The notes beneath the pieces are model-generated. The model was given only the letters and a program-made list of their open reading frames with translations. It had not been told where the DNA came from and did not search any database. This document shows positions 1 to 8,720 of a stretch of DNA of 32,852 nucleotides, one piece after another. The stretch lies in NCBI GenBank assembly GCA_024401115.1, contig JAKSLP010000035.1, positions 1 to 32,852 on the forward strand. The letters are read 5' to 3'. The DNA comes from Bacteroidaceae bacterium. GTDB lineage: Bacteria; Bacteroidota; Bacteroidia; Bacteroidales; Bacteroidaceae. The position numbers and the translations under genes are program-made. Numbering within the stretch: position 1 is the stretch's first letter; every line of letters begins with the position of its first letter.

Positions 1-53
1 CGCGAAGCACCAGATCCTAAGTCTGGCGTGTCTACCAATTTCACCACAAGCGC
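1..53 (-). tRNA. tRNA-Leu (anticodon TAG), 3' part missing
   Basis: The reverse complement begins GCGCTTG (acceptor), then TG and a leucine-type D arm (GTGAAATTGGTAGACAC). Next come an anticodon stem CCAGA/TCTGG and loop CTTAGGA, giving anticodon TAG (UAG), which reads CUA and other CUN codons. The sequence leaves the window in the variable-arm region, so the long variable arm typical of leucine tRNAs, the T arm and the 3' acceptor strand are not visible. A Bacteroides-type promoter element lies just upstream at 79-86. Confidence 0.93.
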
Positions 54-78
54 AATAGTGCTGTTTGGATAGCGGGTA

Positions 79-86
79 CAAAGGTA
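79..86 (-). promoter_or_regulatory. promoter -7 element for tRNA-Leu
   Basis: On the minus strand this reads TACCTTTG, matching the Bacteroides -7 consensus TAnnTTTG. A weak -33 candidate (TTGG at 109-106) lies 19 bases upstream. It sits between the end of the peptidase gene and the tRNA, so the tRNA can be transcribed independently. Confidence 0.6.
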
Positions 87-109
87 ACAAATAAATCTGA
101 ATTGCCCAA

Positions 110-1117
110 TTACTTTTTCAGAAATTCTCGGGCATACTCAATAATGGTATCCTTGTTGTCCAGAATGTCTTCTGTTTTCATTGATACGGAAATGTCCGGC
201 TCTATTCCAAATTCGATATGCTGTTTACGGGCATCCAGCATAGGACAAGCTGAGAATCTAATGCTCCACCCGTTTGGTAATTCGCTACTGAATGGCATAC
301 CGCTTCCACCACCCGTCCGGTCTCCGATAACAGTAACTTTGGGGCATTCTTTCATCTGGTTGACAAACGAATTGGCGGAACTGTAGCAACTGCGGTTGGT
401 CAGTAAGGCTACAGGCTTTTGCCAACGTAAGCCATCGGAAGGCTCTAACCACAATTCTTCATATGCTGAAAAGTCATTGTGACCTGGTCCCGTTTTATGA
501 CTCATATATCCAGTGAGTAGCTTCTCATTGGTAAATCGGGATGCAAACCGTGAGGCATTGACCAACTCTCCACCGCCATTCTGACGGATATCAATAATTA
601 GGGCATTGCATTCAGCCAACGCATTTAGCACAATGCTTAGGTTTCCTTCACCAATCGTGTTGCTGAAACTGCCGCAATAGATGTAACCGATATTGTCATC
701 CAGAATCTTATAATATAATCCTGACGAGATCTTGTAGTCCTTGCCCAAATACAGTTTATGGATGCTGTCGTTAAAATTAGTAGGAAAATCTTCCTTCCAA
801 CTCCAATTGCGAGCCACATCATGTGCAGCATACAGATTGACATGACCGTCTTTCAGTTCGGCAAGCATCTCACCTAAAACTTCGAACAACTGATTGTCGT
901 TCATTAGTGGGGCAATGCGGTCGGCATAGCGAGAGTGAACCTCATTCCAATCCAGTCCTATGGCATTAGCCTTGTAGTCAAAAAAACAATAATGCTTGTC
1001 AATGATACTCCAAAGGGCTTCGAAATTATCCTGCGGCTTATTTTCCCAATCTTCTCCCTGAATGCAACTGGTAAAAGATAGGATGGAGGCTACGAGTATG
1101 AACAGGTATTTTTTCAT
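110..1117 (-). CDS. S41 family peptidase, lipoprotein
   Basis: A 335-residue protein with a lipoprotein signal peptide (hydrophobic residues 4-17, then Cys18 after SFTS), so it is probably anchored to the outer membrane or periplasmic face. The body resembles S41 tail-specific/C-terminal-processing peptidases. It has LKDGHVNL near residue 90, DIRQNGGGE near 176-184, the catalytic serine region TNRSCYSSANS (Ser247 is the likely nucleophile) and GDRTGGG near 265. No PDZ domain is evident, as in the shorter Bacteroidota S41 proteins. The usual catalytic lysine cannot be placed with certainty. The start overlaps the DUF3316 stop by four bases (ATGA), implying translational coupling. Substrate unknown; the link to parC may be only positional. 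Confidence 0.88.
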   Translation of the reverse strand: MKKYLFILVASILSFTSCIQGEDWENKPQDNFEALWSIIDKHYCFFDYKANAIGLDWNEVHSRYADRIAPLMNDNQLFEVLGEMLAELKDGHVNLYAAHDVARNWSWKEDFPTNFNDSIHKLYLGKDYKISSGLYYKILDDNIGYIYCGSFSNTIGEGNLSIVLNALAECNALIIDIRQNGGGELVNASRFASRFTNEKLLTGYMSHKTGPGHNDFSAYEELWLEPSDGLRWQKPVALLTNRSCYSSANSFVNQMKECPKVTVIGDRTGGGSGMPFSSELPNGWSIRFSACPMLDARKQHIEFGIEPDISVSMKTEDILDNKDTIIEYAREFLKK

Positions 1118-1905
1118 TGAATGGGCTTTTTACTAATGATGAAATTCTTGGTTACACCCACCATAAATGCGTGGCTGTAGGTGTGACTCTTCAGCTTGTT
1201 GACAGAACTTTGCTGTAAATCGCCCATGTACCCAACGCGCATATTGGTTCTCGCTAAGGTGAAATCCAAATAAAGAGAGTGTCTGAGGGATGGCTGGCTG
1301 AATGGGGTTGTGAAACACACATTATGTAAACCGCCATGTTTCAGTTCGAACATCTCGTAGTAGGATTCACCATATTCCGGTGAAAACATGACTCCCATGA
1401 TCGGAACTGAAACCTGGTATCTTAGTCGGAACGGACGCTTGAACATTCTGAAACGGTAGAAAGCCATACCGCTGATATCGGCATTGACATAAGCCTTTGC
1501 CTGTGCGGGATTGTTTGAGTTCCGTTTGTTATAGATGACACCGGCGTTAAGGTCGGCCATTGGACCTGCCAGAACGGTTAGCTTATCGTTAATTTGCCAT
1601 TGATAAAGCCATCCGATATTCCAATTCAGGATGCCTTCGTACATCTTGCCCGATTTATTCGGCCCTTTTCCATAGCTGGCATGAGCGTTCAACTGGGTCT
1701 GGACATATACGTTGTTGTCCATCCAGTGTGTCTGTCGGAATGTTTCCCGCTGAATGCGTGCCTCTGTACCGGTATATTCCAATGGTGAAAGGTAATCATC
1801 GTACACATTGGTCAAGCCTACACCCAATGACAGGGTGTGGCTGACTTCTTGTGCCTGTGCCCAAAGAGAGAGGCAACAGATGATTAATGAAAGAATCTTT
1901 CTCAT
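1114..1905 (-). CDS. DUF3316 family protein, secreted, probable outer-membrane beta-barrel
   Basis: A 263-residue protein with an N-terminal signal peptide (residues 1-18, cleavage probably after AQA). The rest has alternating aromatic and polar residues and many Tyr/Trp/Phe pairs, which suggests beta strands of an outer-membrane protein. I recognise it as the Bacteroidota DUF3316 family, for which no function is known. Its ATG shares one base with the parC stop (TGATG), and its own stop overlaps the downstream peptidase start. The three genes are therefore almost certainly one transcript. The function is not inferable from sequence. Confidence 0.82.
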   Translation of the reverse strand: MRKILSLIICCLSLWAQAQEVSHTLSLGVGLTNVYDDYLSPLEYTGTEARIQRETFRQTHWMDNNVYVQTQLNAHASYGKGPNKSGKMYEGILNWNIGWLYQWQINDKLTVLAGPMADLNAGVIYNKRNSNNPAQAKAYVNADISGMAFYRFRMFKRPFRLRYQVSVPIMGVMFSPEYGESYYEMFELKHGGLHNVCFTTPFSQPSLRHSLYLDFTLARTNMRVGYMGDLQQSSVNKLKSHTYSHAFMVGVTKNFIISKKPIQ

Positions 1906-4559
1906 CAGAACAGTTTCAATTGTCCAGTCAATTCGTCAATGATATCCTGATCGCTCTTTCCTGCATCAGGGTCCAGGTTCTCTGGCTCTGAAGAGGCTGT
2001 CTCGGCAGATCCTTCTGCTTTCTCAGGGAAACGTACCGGTTCCAGTTCCTCTACCTTGGCTACCTGATAGGTGGACAATCGCTTGCCTTTTGCTTTGAAA
2101 CTCTTGATGGTAATGAATTGCTCAACATCCACTTCCACAGCTTCACGGAACGAATCACCACCTCCAAAAGTAACTTTGATTCTTGGATAGACCACATCGG
2201 TGAGTAAAATAAGTTTGTTCTTCTTGTTTTCACCCAAGAAGTTCTGAGGCTTGACTGACGCATCCATAGGGAAGCGCTTCAGATAAGGTAATCCTTGCTG
2301 GTCGAAATCGTATAAGACTGCACTCCAAACCTTCCCCTGCTCAAACTTCTCCATGCGGATAATATTGGTCTCGTAGTGGTTGTTCACGTCAAATGTTGTG
2401 GTGTAGAATGTACCATTATCCTCTACGACCAGAATCTTATCTTCACTATGGAACTCGCCCAGATAGTTTCCGCGACCATCATAATTCAGGCGCAGAATGT
2501 CCGGATCAAACCAAACCTTTCTTCCTCCTAAAGTAGATCCTCCACGCTGCTTCAGCCCAATCCGGGCAATTTCACTCTTGCTGAGCAGATTGCCCATAGC
2601 CTGACGCCCCTTAATCATCACCTCGCTAAAGTCTTTTTCTATAAAGATCTTCTTCAGCTTCGGATCGGGTTTGAAGGTAATCTTGATAATCTCGGCTTCA
2701 CCATTAGGATTTGCTGTGAAATACATCAGTTTACTGCCTGGCGTTCCCATGGTAATGTCATACTCCTTGTCACGGGTGATGCCGGTTACAGCAAAACGTT
2801 TGATATAATAGTTGCCACCCTTGCCGTCACGGTATACGGCATTATAGATGGTACGCTTATCGTTCTTTTTGAAAATGTCAATATGCAAGATGTTCTTGCC
2901 GACGAAAATCTTCTCAGCGACCTTAATAATCTTGTACTTGCCGTCTTTATAGAAGATGATGACATCATCCAGATCGGAACAGTTGGCTACATACTCATCT
3001 TTCTTGAGTGATGTTCCGATAAAGCCGTCTTCACGATTGATATATAATTTCTCGTTGGCTTCTGCCACCTTAGTAGAGTCAATGGTATCGAAATTGCGAA
3101 CTTCTGTCTGACGAGGGTGATTCTTTCCGTAGCGCTCTTGCAGCAACTTAAACCATTTGGTGGTTACATCCACCATGTGAGCTAAATCATAGTCGATCTG
3201 CTCAATCTCAGCCTTCATGCGAGCGATGGCTTCGTCTGCTTTTTCCTTATTGAATTTCAGAATACGCTGCATCTTAATCTCCATCAGCTTCAGGATATCT
3301 TCCTTGGTTACCTCGCGGATGAACTGAGGATAGAATGGAGTCAGTCGGTCGTCAATGTGTGCACATGCGGCATCCATGTCGTCTGCATTCTCAAATTTGC
3401 GGTCCTTGTAAATGCGCTCCTCAATGAAAATCTTTTCCAGAGATGCATAATGCAAGGCTTCCAGCAATTCACCCTTACGGATTTCCAATTCTTTCTTCAG
3501 CAGGCTGAGGGTCATGTCCACCGAACGGCGTAACACTTCGCTGACGCTAAGAAAATGCGGTTTGTTGTCATCAATAACACAGCAGTTTGGCGAAATGCTT
3601 ACCTCACAGTTGGTGAATGCATATAATGCATCCAAGGTCTTATCAGAAGATGCACCAGGTGCCAGATGCACCAGAATCTCTACATTGGCGGCTGTATTGT
3701 CATCCACCTTACGCACCTTAATCTTACCCTTGTCGACAGCCTTGGTAATGGAATCAATGACGGTAGTAGTGGTCTCACCAAATGGGATTTCAGTGATGCA
3801 CAGTGTCTTGTTGTCCAATTTGTTGATCTTGGCACGTACCTTTACCACGCCTCCACGTTCACCGTCATTATAGCGGCTCACGTCAATGCTACCACCTGTC
3901 TGGAAGTCTGGATACAGATTGAAAGGCTTATTATGCAGGTATGCAATGGCAGCCTCACAGATTTCATTCAAGTTGTGTGGCAATATCTTTGAAGAAAGAC
4001 CTACGGCAATACCGTTGGCACCTTGAGCCAACAGCAAAGGAAATTTGACAGGTAAGGAGATAGGCTCATTGTTACGTCCGTCATAACTGAGTTTCCACTC
4101 TGTTGTCTTAGGGTTAAAGACCACATCGAGTGCAAATTTGGACAGACGGGCCTCGATATAACGGGCAGCTGCGGCATCGTCACCCGTAAGGATGTTACCC
4201 CAGTTGCCCTGGCAGTCGATAAGCAAATCCTTTTGACCCAACTGAACCAATGCATCCTTGATGGAAGCATCGCCATGAGGGTGGAACTGCATAGTGTGTC
4301 CCACGATATTTGCCACTTTGTTATAGCGTCCGTCATCCATTCGTTTCATGGAATGCAGGATGCGTCGCTGTACGGGTTTCAGTCCGTCCAATACATGGGG
4401 GACGGCACGCTCCAGAATAACATAAGAGGCATAATCCAGAAACCAGCTCTGGTACATGCCTGTCAGTTGCAGCACCTGGTCGCCATTGACGTCAGGTCTG
4501 TAATCCGAGTGTCCCTCGTTCTGAATATCTTCGTCTGTTGGTATTAGTTCGTCGCTCAT
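1905..4559 (-). CDS. parC: DNA topoisomerase IV subunit A (type IIA topoisomerase, GyrA/ParC family)
   Basis: An 884-residue type IIA topoisomerase A subunit, which cuts and religates DNA during chromosome decatenation. The N-terminal domain has ASYVILERAVPHVLDGLKPVQRRIL (about 44-68), the quinolone-region motif FHPHGDASI (92-100) and the catalytic tyrosine Tyr134 in AARYIEARL. A long coiled region at about 380-470 precedes a C-terminal beta-propeller-like domain. That domain lacks a clear GyrA box (QRRGGKG); the nearest is KQRGGSTLGG near 680. Lack of a GyrA box and a divergent C-terminus favour ParC over GyrA. parE is not in the window. It follows mtnN by 18 bases and overlaps the DUF3316 gene. 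Confidence 0.93.
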   Translation of the reverse strand: MSDELIPTDEDIQNEGHSDYRPDVNGDQVLQLTGMYQSWFLDYASYVILERAVPHVLDGLKPVQRRILHSMKRMDDGRYNKVANIVGHTMQFHPHGDASIKDALVQLGQKDLLIDCQGNWGNILTGDDAAAARYIEARLSKFALDVVFNPKTTEWKLSYDGRNNEPISLPVKFPLLLAQGANGIAVGLSSKILPHNLNEICEAAIAYLHNKPFNLYPDFQTGGSIDVSRYNDGERGGVVKVRAKINKLDNKTLCITEIPFGETTTTVIDSITKAVDKGKIKVRKVDDNTAANVEILVHLAPGASSDKTLDALYAFTNCEVSISPNCCVIDDNKPHFLSVSEVLRRSVDMTLSLLKKELEIRKGELLEALHYASLEKIFIEERIYKDRKFENADDMDAACAHIDDRLTPFYPQFIREVTKEDILKLMEIKMQRILKFNKEKADEAIARMKAEIEQIDYDLAHMVDVTTKWFKLLQERYGKNHPRQTEVRNFDTIDSTKVAEANEKLYINREDGFIGTSLKKDEYVANCSDLDDVIIFYKDGKYKIIKVAEKIFVGKNILHIDIFKKNDKRTIYNAVYRDGKGGNYYIKRFAVTGITRDKEYDITMGTPGSKLMYFTANPNGEAEIIKITFKPDPKLKKIFIEKDFSEVMIKGRQAMGNLLSKSEIARIGLKQRGGSTLGGRKVWFDPDILRLNYDGRGNYLGEFHSEDKILVVEDNGTFYTTTFDVNNHYETNIIRMEKFEQGKVWSAVLYDFDQQGLPYLKRFPMDASVKPQNFLGENKKNKLILLTDVVYPRIKVTFGGGDSFREAVEVDVEQFITIKSFKAKGKRLSTYQVAKVEELEPVRFPEKAEGSAETASSEPENLDPDAGKSDQDIIDELTGQLKLF

Positions 4560-4577
4560 GTCGTAGTGTCTACAGTC

Positions 4578-5273
4578 TTAAAGTTCATTGGGTAGGTTTT
4601 CCAGGAAGGTTCTCGTTACACCGAATGAGGCATGTGCCATGCTTTCCCAGAAATTAGCATATTGCTCCCAGTGCTGTTCCACACCCGGAGTGTCGCTGAT
4701 GATACGGAAACTGATGAATGGAACATCATAGATGTAGCAGGTCTGGGCAATGGCGCCAGATTCCATGTCAACAGCCAAGCCGTCAGGCCAGTCCTCTTTG
4801 ATATTGAAAAGAGTACCCGGTTCAGATATAAACTTATCACCAGAGCAAATCAAACCGCCAACAATAGTAGTATCTGTATCCAGGCTGGTAGCACATTCAA
4901 ACAATTTCTCATTGCATGGGAAGTATAAAGGAAGTCCCTGTACCTGACCAAAAGCATTGCCTTCGCCACAATATACATCGTGATAAACAATCTTCTTGCT
5001 CACTACCACATCCATCACGCTTAATTCACGGTCAATTCCACCAGCCACACCTGTACTGATAATGCAATCCGGCTTATAGGTCTTGATCAGTTCAACGGTT
5101 CCGATGGCCGCATTTACCTTACCGATGCCTGATTCCATAATGATTAGGTCATTTCCATTCAAACGACCTTCTACATAGGTGAATTTACCCTCCTTATGTT
5201 CTGTCATGCCCTCCAATAACTGCACAATCTGCTCTTTCTCGGAGTTCATGGCTGTGATGATTCCAATCTTCAT
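4578..5273 (-). CDS. mtnN: 5'-methylthioadenosine/S-adenosylhomocysteine nucleosidase
   Basis: A 231-residue MTA/SAH nucleosidase. It hydrolyses methylthioadenosine and S-adenosylhomocysteine to adenine plus the ribose thioether, in methionine salvage and SAM by-product removal. Length and motifs fit the family. Glu12 in MNSEKEQ matches the E. coli catalytic Glu12. ESGIGKVNAA (47-56), STGVAGGID (73-81), the ribose-binding VDMESGAIAQ (168-177, Glu171) and Asp194 in ISDTPG are also present. It is the first gene of the minus-strand group and has its own promoter at 5311-5318. parC follows after 18 bases, so the two may be cotranscribed. Confidence 0.93.
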   Translation of the reverse strand: MKIGIITAMNSEKEQIVQLLEGMTEHKEGKFTYVEGRLNGNDLIIMESGIGKVNAAIGTVELIKTYKPDCIISTGVAGGIDRELSVMDVVVSKKIVYHDVYCGEGNAFGQVQGLPLYFPCNEKLFECATSLDTDTTIVGGLICSGDKFISEPGTLFNIKEDWPDGLAVDMESGAIAQTCYIYDVPFISFRIISDTPGVEQHWEQYANFWESMAHASFGVTRTFLENLPNEL

Positions 5274-5310
5274 GGTAGTTCTTTTACTGATTCTAAATGA
5301 TTATTCGCTA

Positions 5311-5318
5311 CAAAGATA
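5311..5318 (-). promoter_or_regulatory. promoter -7 element for mtnN-parC operon
   Basis: The minus strand reads TATCTTTG, a full match to TAnnTTTG, about 38 bases upstream of the mtnN ATG. It lies back-to-back with an identical element for the divergent YfhO gene at 5341-5348. No convincing -33 element is visible. Confidence 0.7.
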
Positions 5319-5340
5319 CTTAATTTTTAGGGAAATTCGC

Positions 5341-5348
5341 TATCTTTG
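5341..5348 (+). promoter_or_regulatory. promoter -7 element for YfhO-family gene
   Basis: TATCTTTG matches TAnnTTTG and lies 19 bases before the chosen ATG at 5368. Its position also argues against the longer reading frame that begins at 5179 inside mtnN. Confidence 0.7.
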
Positions 5349-5367
5349 CAAGCAAATTTTATTTAGA

Positions 5368-7890
5368 ATGAAGAACTGGAAAATTGTTATACCCGACCTT
5401 TTGGCAATCGTCTTTTTTGTTGCTTTGTCCATGGCATATTTCTGGCCGGCAGTGACAGAGGGACGCATCCTGAACCAGCACGATTCAGAGGCCGGCATTG
5501 GCTCGTCGAAGGAAGTCGGCGATTATCATGAGGCAACGGGAGAGATGTCCCGTTGGACAAATGCCTTGTTTGGTGGTATGCCTACCTATCAGATAGCTCC
5601 AAGCTATGGCTCTACAGATGTGTTCAATCAGGTCGTAGGCTTATATCATCTGTATTTGCCTAATTATGTGTGGTATGTGTTTGCCCTGATGTTGGGCTTC
5701 TATATCCTGCTCCGTGCCTTTGACTTCAGGGTCTGGATGGCGGCATTGGGTGCTATTGTCTGGGCATTCTCCAGCTATTTCTTTATTATTATTGCCGCAG
5801 GTCATATCTGGAAAGTGATGACTTTGGCTTACATCCCTCCAACTATTGCCGGAATGGTACTTTGCTATCGCGGAAAATTGTTGACGGGTGGTGCAGTTAC
5901 TGCCTTGTTTGCTGCCATGCAGATTAAGGCCAATCATGTACAGATGAGCTATTATTTCCTCTTCTGTATGTTATTTATTGCTGTTGCTTACTTGGTGGAG
6001 GCCATTCAGCAAAAGCAGATGGCACGTTTTGCCAAAGCGACCGGTGTGCTGGCGGTGGCTGGCATGATAGCAGTCGGCATCAACATCAGCAACCTTTACC
6101 ATACTTACGAGTACAGTAAGGAAACCATGCGTGGCAAAAGCGAACTGATCAAGGAAAATACCGGTGATCAGACAAATTCTGGATTGGAACGCAGTTATAT
6201 TACTCAATGGAGTTACGGAATAGGTGAGACTTGGACATTACTGGTACCCAATGCCAAGGGTGGTGCCAGCAGCCGTGGAAACACCTATCTGTCCTTGTCC
6301 CGGAATGACGATGCCATGGCGCATGCCCAACCGGAGCTGGCTTCGCTTTACAACCAGTTGCCACAATATTGGGGTGAGCAGCCAGGAATACAAGGCCCGG
6401 TGTATGTGGGTGCCTTGGTCTTTGCCCTGTTCATCTTAGGTGCCTGGTTAGTTAAGGGACCGCTGAAGTGGGCACTTTTAGGAGCTACTTTGCTGTCTTT
6501 CCTCTTTGCTTGGGGAAAGAACTATATGGCCTTTACAGATTTCTGTATCGATTACATTCCGATGTATGCTAAATTCCGTGCCGTTTCATCTGCTCTGGTG
6601 ATTGCCGAGTTTACCATACCATTGTTGGCTATGTTGGGTTTGAAGGAACTGCTTGCCAGTGAAGCAAGTTTCAAGCAGCATTTCAAACCATTCCTTATCT
6701 CGTTTGGCGGTACAGCTGCTATCGCTTTGCTGTTCTCTGTCTTCCCTGGTATTCTGGGTACTTGCATCTCCAGTGGTGAGGTTGCCGCAATCAAGAATGG
6801 AATCGATCCGTCCATGCAGGGACAGGTGCTGGATAATCTGAATGAGATGCGTGGTGCCATGTTCTCGGCTGATGCATGGCGCAGTTTCCTGTTTATCTTC
6901 GGTGGCGCAGCTGCATTATTGTTCTACGGATTTGGCATGAAGAGTTGGGATGAGCAACGCAAGCAACTGGCAGTGGGAGGATTGCTTATTGCTCTCTGCC
7001 TGGGTGATATGTGGAACGTGAACAAGCGTTATCTCAGTGATGACATGTTTGTGGCAAAGACCGAGCAGGATAATCATTTTTCTCCTACGCAGACCGATCA
7101 GGATATCTTGCAGGACAAATCATTGGATTATCGCGTGCTGAATCTGGCCGGTAGTACGTTCAATGAAAACAACACTTCCTATTGGCACAAGAGTGTGGGC
7201 GGTTACCATGCAGCCAAACTGCGTCGCTATCAGGAATTGATTGAGGCTCATATCCAACCAGAGATAACTGTCCTGTATGATGCCATCATTAATGCTCAGG
7301 GCGATATGGAACAGGTAAGTCCAGAGGTTTCTCCAGTCATCAATATGCTGAATACCAAATATGTGATTGTCCCTGTTGACCAGCAAGGCAATACCATTCC
7401 ATTGCAGAACTTGAATGCCATGGGTAATGCCTGGTTTGTAGAGGCGGTTCAGTATGTCAATAACGCCAATGAGGAACTGGAGGGCACTGGCGCACAGGAT
7501 CCACGTCGTGTAGCTGTGGTGGATGCTAAATTCAAGGATGTCCTGAATGGGGCAGAGACTCTAGCGACTGATTCTACCGCAAGTGTAAAATTGGTGTCTT
7601 ACGAACCGAACCATCTGATATACGAGACAGAAAGCACAGAAGGCGGTGTGATTGTATTTTCGGAGATTTATTATCCCGATTGGACCGCAACCATTGATGG
7701 CGCTGAGGCAAGATTAGGTCGTGCCAATTACGTGCTTCGTGCTATGTATGTTCCTGCCGGAAAGCATACCATCGAGATGAATTTTGATCCTCAAAGCATC
7801 CATACCACCGAGGCTGTTGCCTGGGTGTCCATGCTTCTGCTGTTGGGAATGATTGTGCTGGCAGCGGTACAGTTGGTAAGAAAGAAATAA
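5368..7890 (+). CDS. YfhO family integral membrane protein
   Basis: An 840-residue polytopic membrane protein with about 12 hydrophobic segments through residue 560. A soluble C-terminal part of about 240 residues follows, then a last membrane segment (VAWVSMLLLLGMIVLAAVQL). The overall form matches the YfhO family (Pfam 09586), including the early NQHDSEAG and WTNALFGGMPTYQ motifs. In Firmicutes, YfhO is a GT-C-like enzyme implicated in glycosylating lipoteichoic acid; in Bacteroidota its job is unknown. I chose the ATG at 5368 because a longer frame from 5179 runs through mtnN and the promoter. A short HTH gene starts three bases downstream. Its place just before a glycan locus is suggestive but not proof of a shared role. 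Confidence 0.87.
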   Translation: MKNWKIVIPDLLAIVFFVALSMAYFWPAVTEGRILNQHDSEAGIGSSKEVGDYHEATGEMSRWTNALFGGMPTYQIAPSYGSTDVFNQVVGLYHLYLPNYVWYVFALMLGFYILLRAFDFRVWMAALGAIVWAFSSYFFIIIAAGHIWKVMTLAYIPPTIAGMVLCYRGKLLTGGAVTALFAAMQIKANHVQMSYYFLFCMLFIAVAYLVEAIQQKQMARFAKATGVLAVAGMIAVGINISNLYHTYEYSKETMRGKSELIKENTGDQTNSGLERSYITQWSYGIGETWTLLVPNAKGGASSRGNTYLSLSRNDDAMAHAQPELASLYNQLPQYWGEQPGIQGPVYVGALVFALFILGAWLVKGPLKWALLGATLLSFLFAWGKNYMAFTDFCIDYIPMYAKFRAVSSALVIAEFTIPLLAMLGLKELLASEASFKQHFKPFLISFGGTAAIALLFSVFPGILGTCISSGEVAAIKNGIDPSMQGQVLDNLNEMRGAMFSADAWRSFLFIFGGAAALLFYGFGMKSWDEQRKQLAVGGLLIALCLGDMWNVNKRYLSDDMFVAKTEQDNHFSPTQTDQDILQDKSLDYRVLNLAGSTFNENNTSYWHKSVGGYHAAKLRRYQELIEAHIQPEITVLYDAIINAQGDMEQVSPEVSPVINMLNTKYVIVPVDQQGNTIPLQNLNAMGNAWFVEAVQYVNNANEELEGTGAQDPRRVAVVDAKFKDVLNGAETLATDSTASVKLVSYEPNHLIYETESTEGGVIVFSEIYYPDWTATIDGAEARLGRANYVLRAMYVPAGKHTIEMNFDPQSIHTTEAVAWVSMLLLLGMIVLAAVQLVRKK

Positions 7891-7893
7891 TAG

Positions 7894-8553
7894 ATGAACA
7901 CTGAGCCTATAGATACAGCGTTTCTGGTTCGCAGCCTGCAGGAACAGGTGGTGCAGTACAACTGGCGTCATACGTTGGACCGTGTCCAGATTGACTTCCT
8001 GATGCTGTTCTGCCTGCTGTTGATGCTGATGCTTGTGTTGGTCTATTTCTATATGAAGCGCAGATTGCGCCGGGCTGTTCAGGTGGAACGACGCCAGCGA
8101 ATTTTTCAGGAAGCTCATTATCGGAATTCCCGTCTGTTTGAGGAACAGCAGATGAAACAACAGTTGGAAGAGGCCGTGGCTCAGGCGCATCAAGATTCAA
8201 AACCGGAGGATAATGTCGCATTACTGACAGAGTCGGGAATCTACCGTCTTTTCCATCGGGCACGTATGGAAGATGTACGCGTGACAGAGGAAGATTGGAA
8301 ATCTTTGCGTGATGCCATAGACGAAGCATATCCCAACTTCGTGACTCGTCTGTATGCATTGGTACCTAAGCTTTCGGTCATAGAATTGCAGATCAGTTTA
8401 TTGATAAAAATAAATGTATCGGTGACAGATATAGCCTATCATGTGAGTCGCACCAAGCAGGCCGTGGCAGTTTCCAGAGCACGATTGTACAAGAAAATTA
8501 CAGGAAACGACGGTAGCGCAGACCAATTTGATAAGTATATTTTAGAAATGTAA
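7894..8553 (+). CDS. membrane-anchored helix-turn-helix protein, possible transcription regulator
   Basis: A 219-residue protein in three parts. Residues 32-53 form one transmembrane helix rich in Leu and Met. Residues 54-115 are a charged, Gln-rich stretch, probably coiled coil. Residues 130-205 resemble the C-terminal domain of Bacteroidota membrane regulators: a region like YPNFVTRLYALVPKLSVIELQ, then ISLLIKINVSVTDIAYHVSRTKQAV, which looks like a LuxR-type helix-turn-helix. Those relatives usually carry TPR repeats before the membrane helix; here that sensor is absent, leaving only about 30 residues outside. It lies three bases after the YfhO gene, so they are probably cotranscribed. A regulatory role for the glycan genes downstream is inference. 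Confidence 0.7.
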   Translation: MNTEPIDTAFLVRSLQEQVVQYNWRHTLDRVQIDFLMLFCLLLMLMLVLVYFYMKRRLRRAVQVERRQRIFQEAHYRNSRLFEEQQMKQQLEEAVAQAHQDSKPEDNVALLTESGIYRLFHRARMEDVRVTEEDWKSLRDAIDEAYPNFVTRLYALVPKLSVIELQISLLIKINVSVTDIAYHVSRTKQAVAVSRARLYKKITGNDGSADQFDKYILEM

Positions 8554-8582
8554 ATAATTGGAAACTAAATAGGTAACAAAAT

Positions 8583-8632
8583 GTTCACAGCCTGTTTTTG
8601 AAGGTTGAATCATTTGTGAACAATTTGTGAAC
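8583..8632 (+). promoter_or_regulatory. candidate operator: phased ATTTGTGAAC repeats with an inverted half-site
   Basis: ATTTGTGAAC occurs at 8612-8621 and again at 8623-8632, exactly 11 bases apart, so both copies would face the same side of the helix. A reverse copy of the core, GTTCACA, is at 8583-8589. The cluster ends nine bases before the -33 element of the glycan-locus promoter, the usual place for an activator or repressor site. The binding protein is not known. Confidence 0.4.
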
Positions 8633-8640
8633 GTGAAAAT

Positions 8641-8671
8641 CTTGTATGCTTTTATAATTGACTTATCTTTG
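8641..8671 (+). promoter_or_regulatory. promoter of the glycan locus
   Basis: The -33-like CTTG at 8641-8644 is followed after 19 bases by TATCTTTG at 8664-8671, a full -7 match. Transcription should start near 8677, which leaves a leader of about 100 bases before the first ATG at 8781. Confidence 0.75.
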
Positions 8672-8720
8672 CAGTACAAAATTGAACGTCTAAAACGAAA
8701 CCTATTATTTTTCAAATCTA

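Noticed and set aside
5179..5367. N-terminal extension of the YfhO gene to 5179
   Set aside because: The extension overlaps mtnN in antisense and crosses both divergent promoter elements; the family-like N-terminus begins at 5368.
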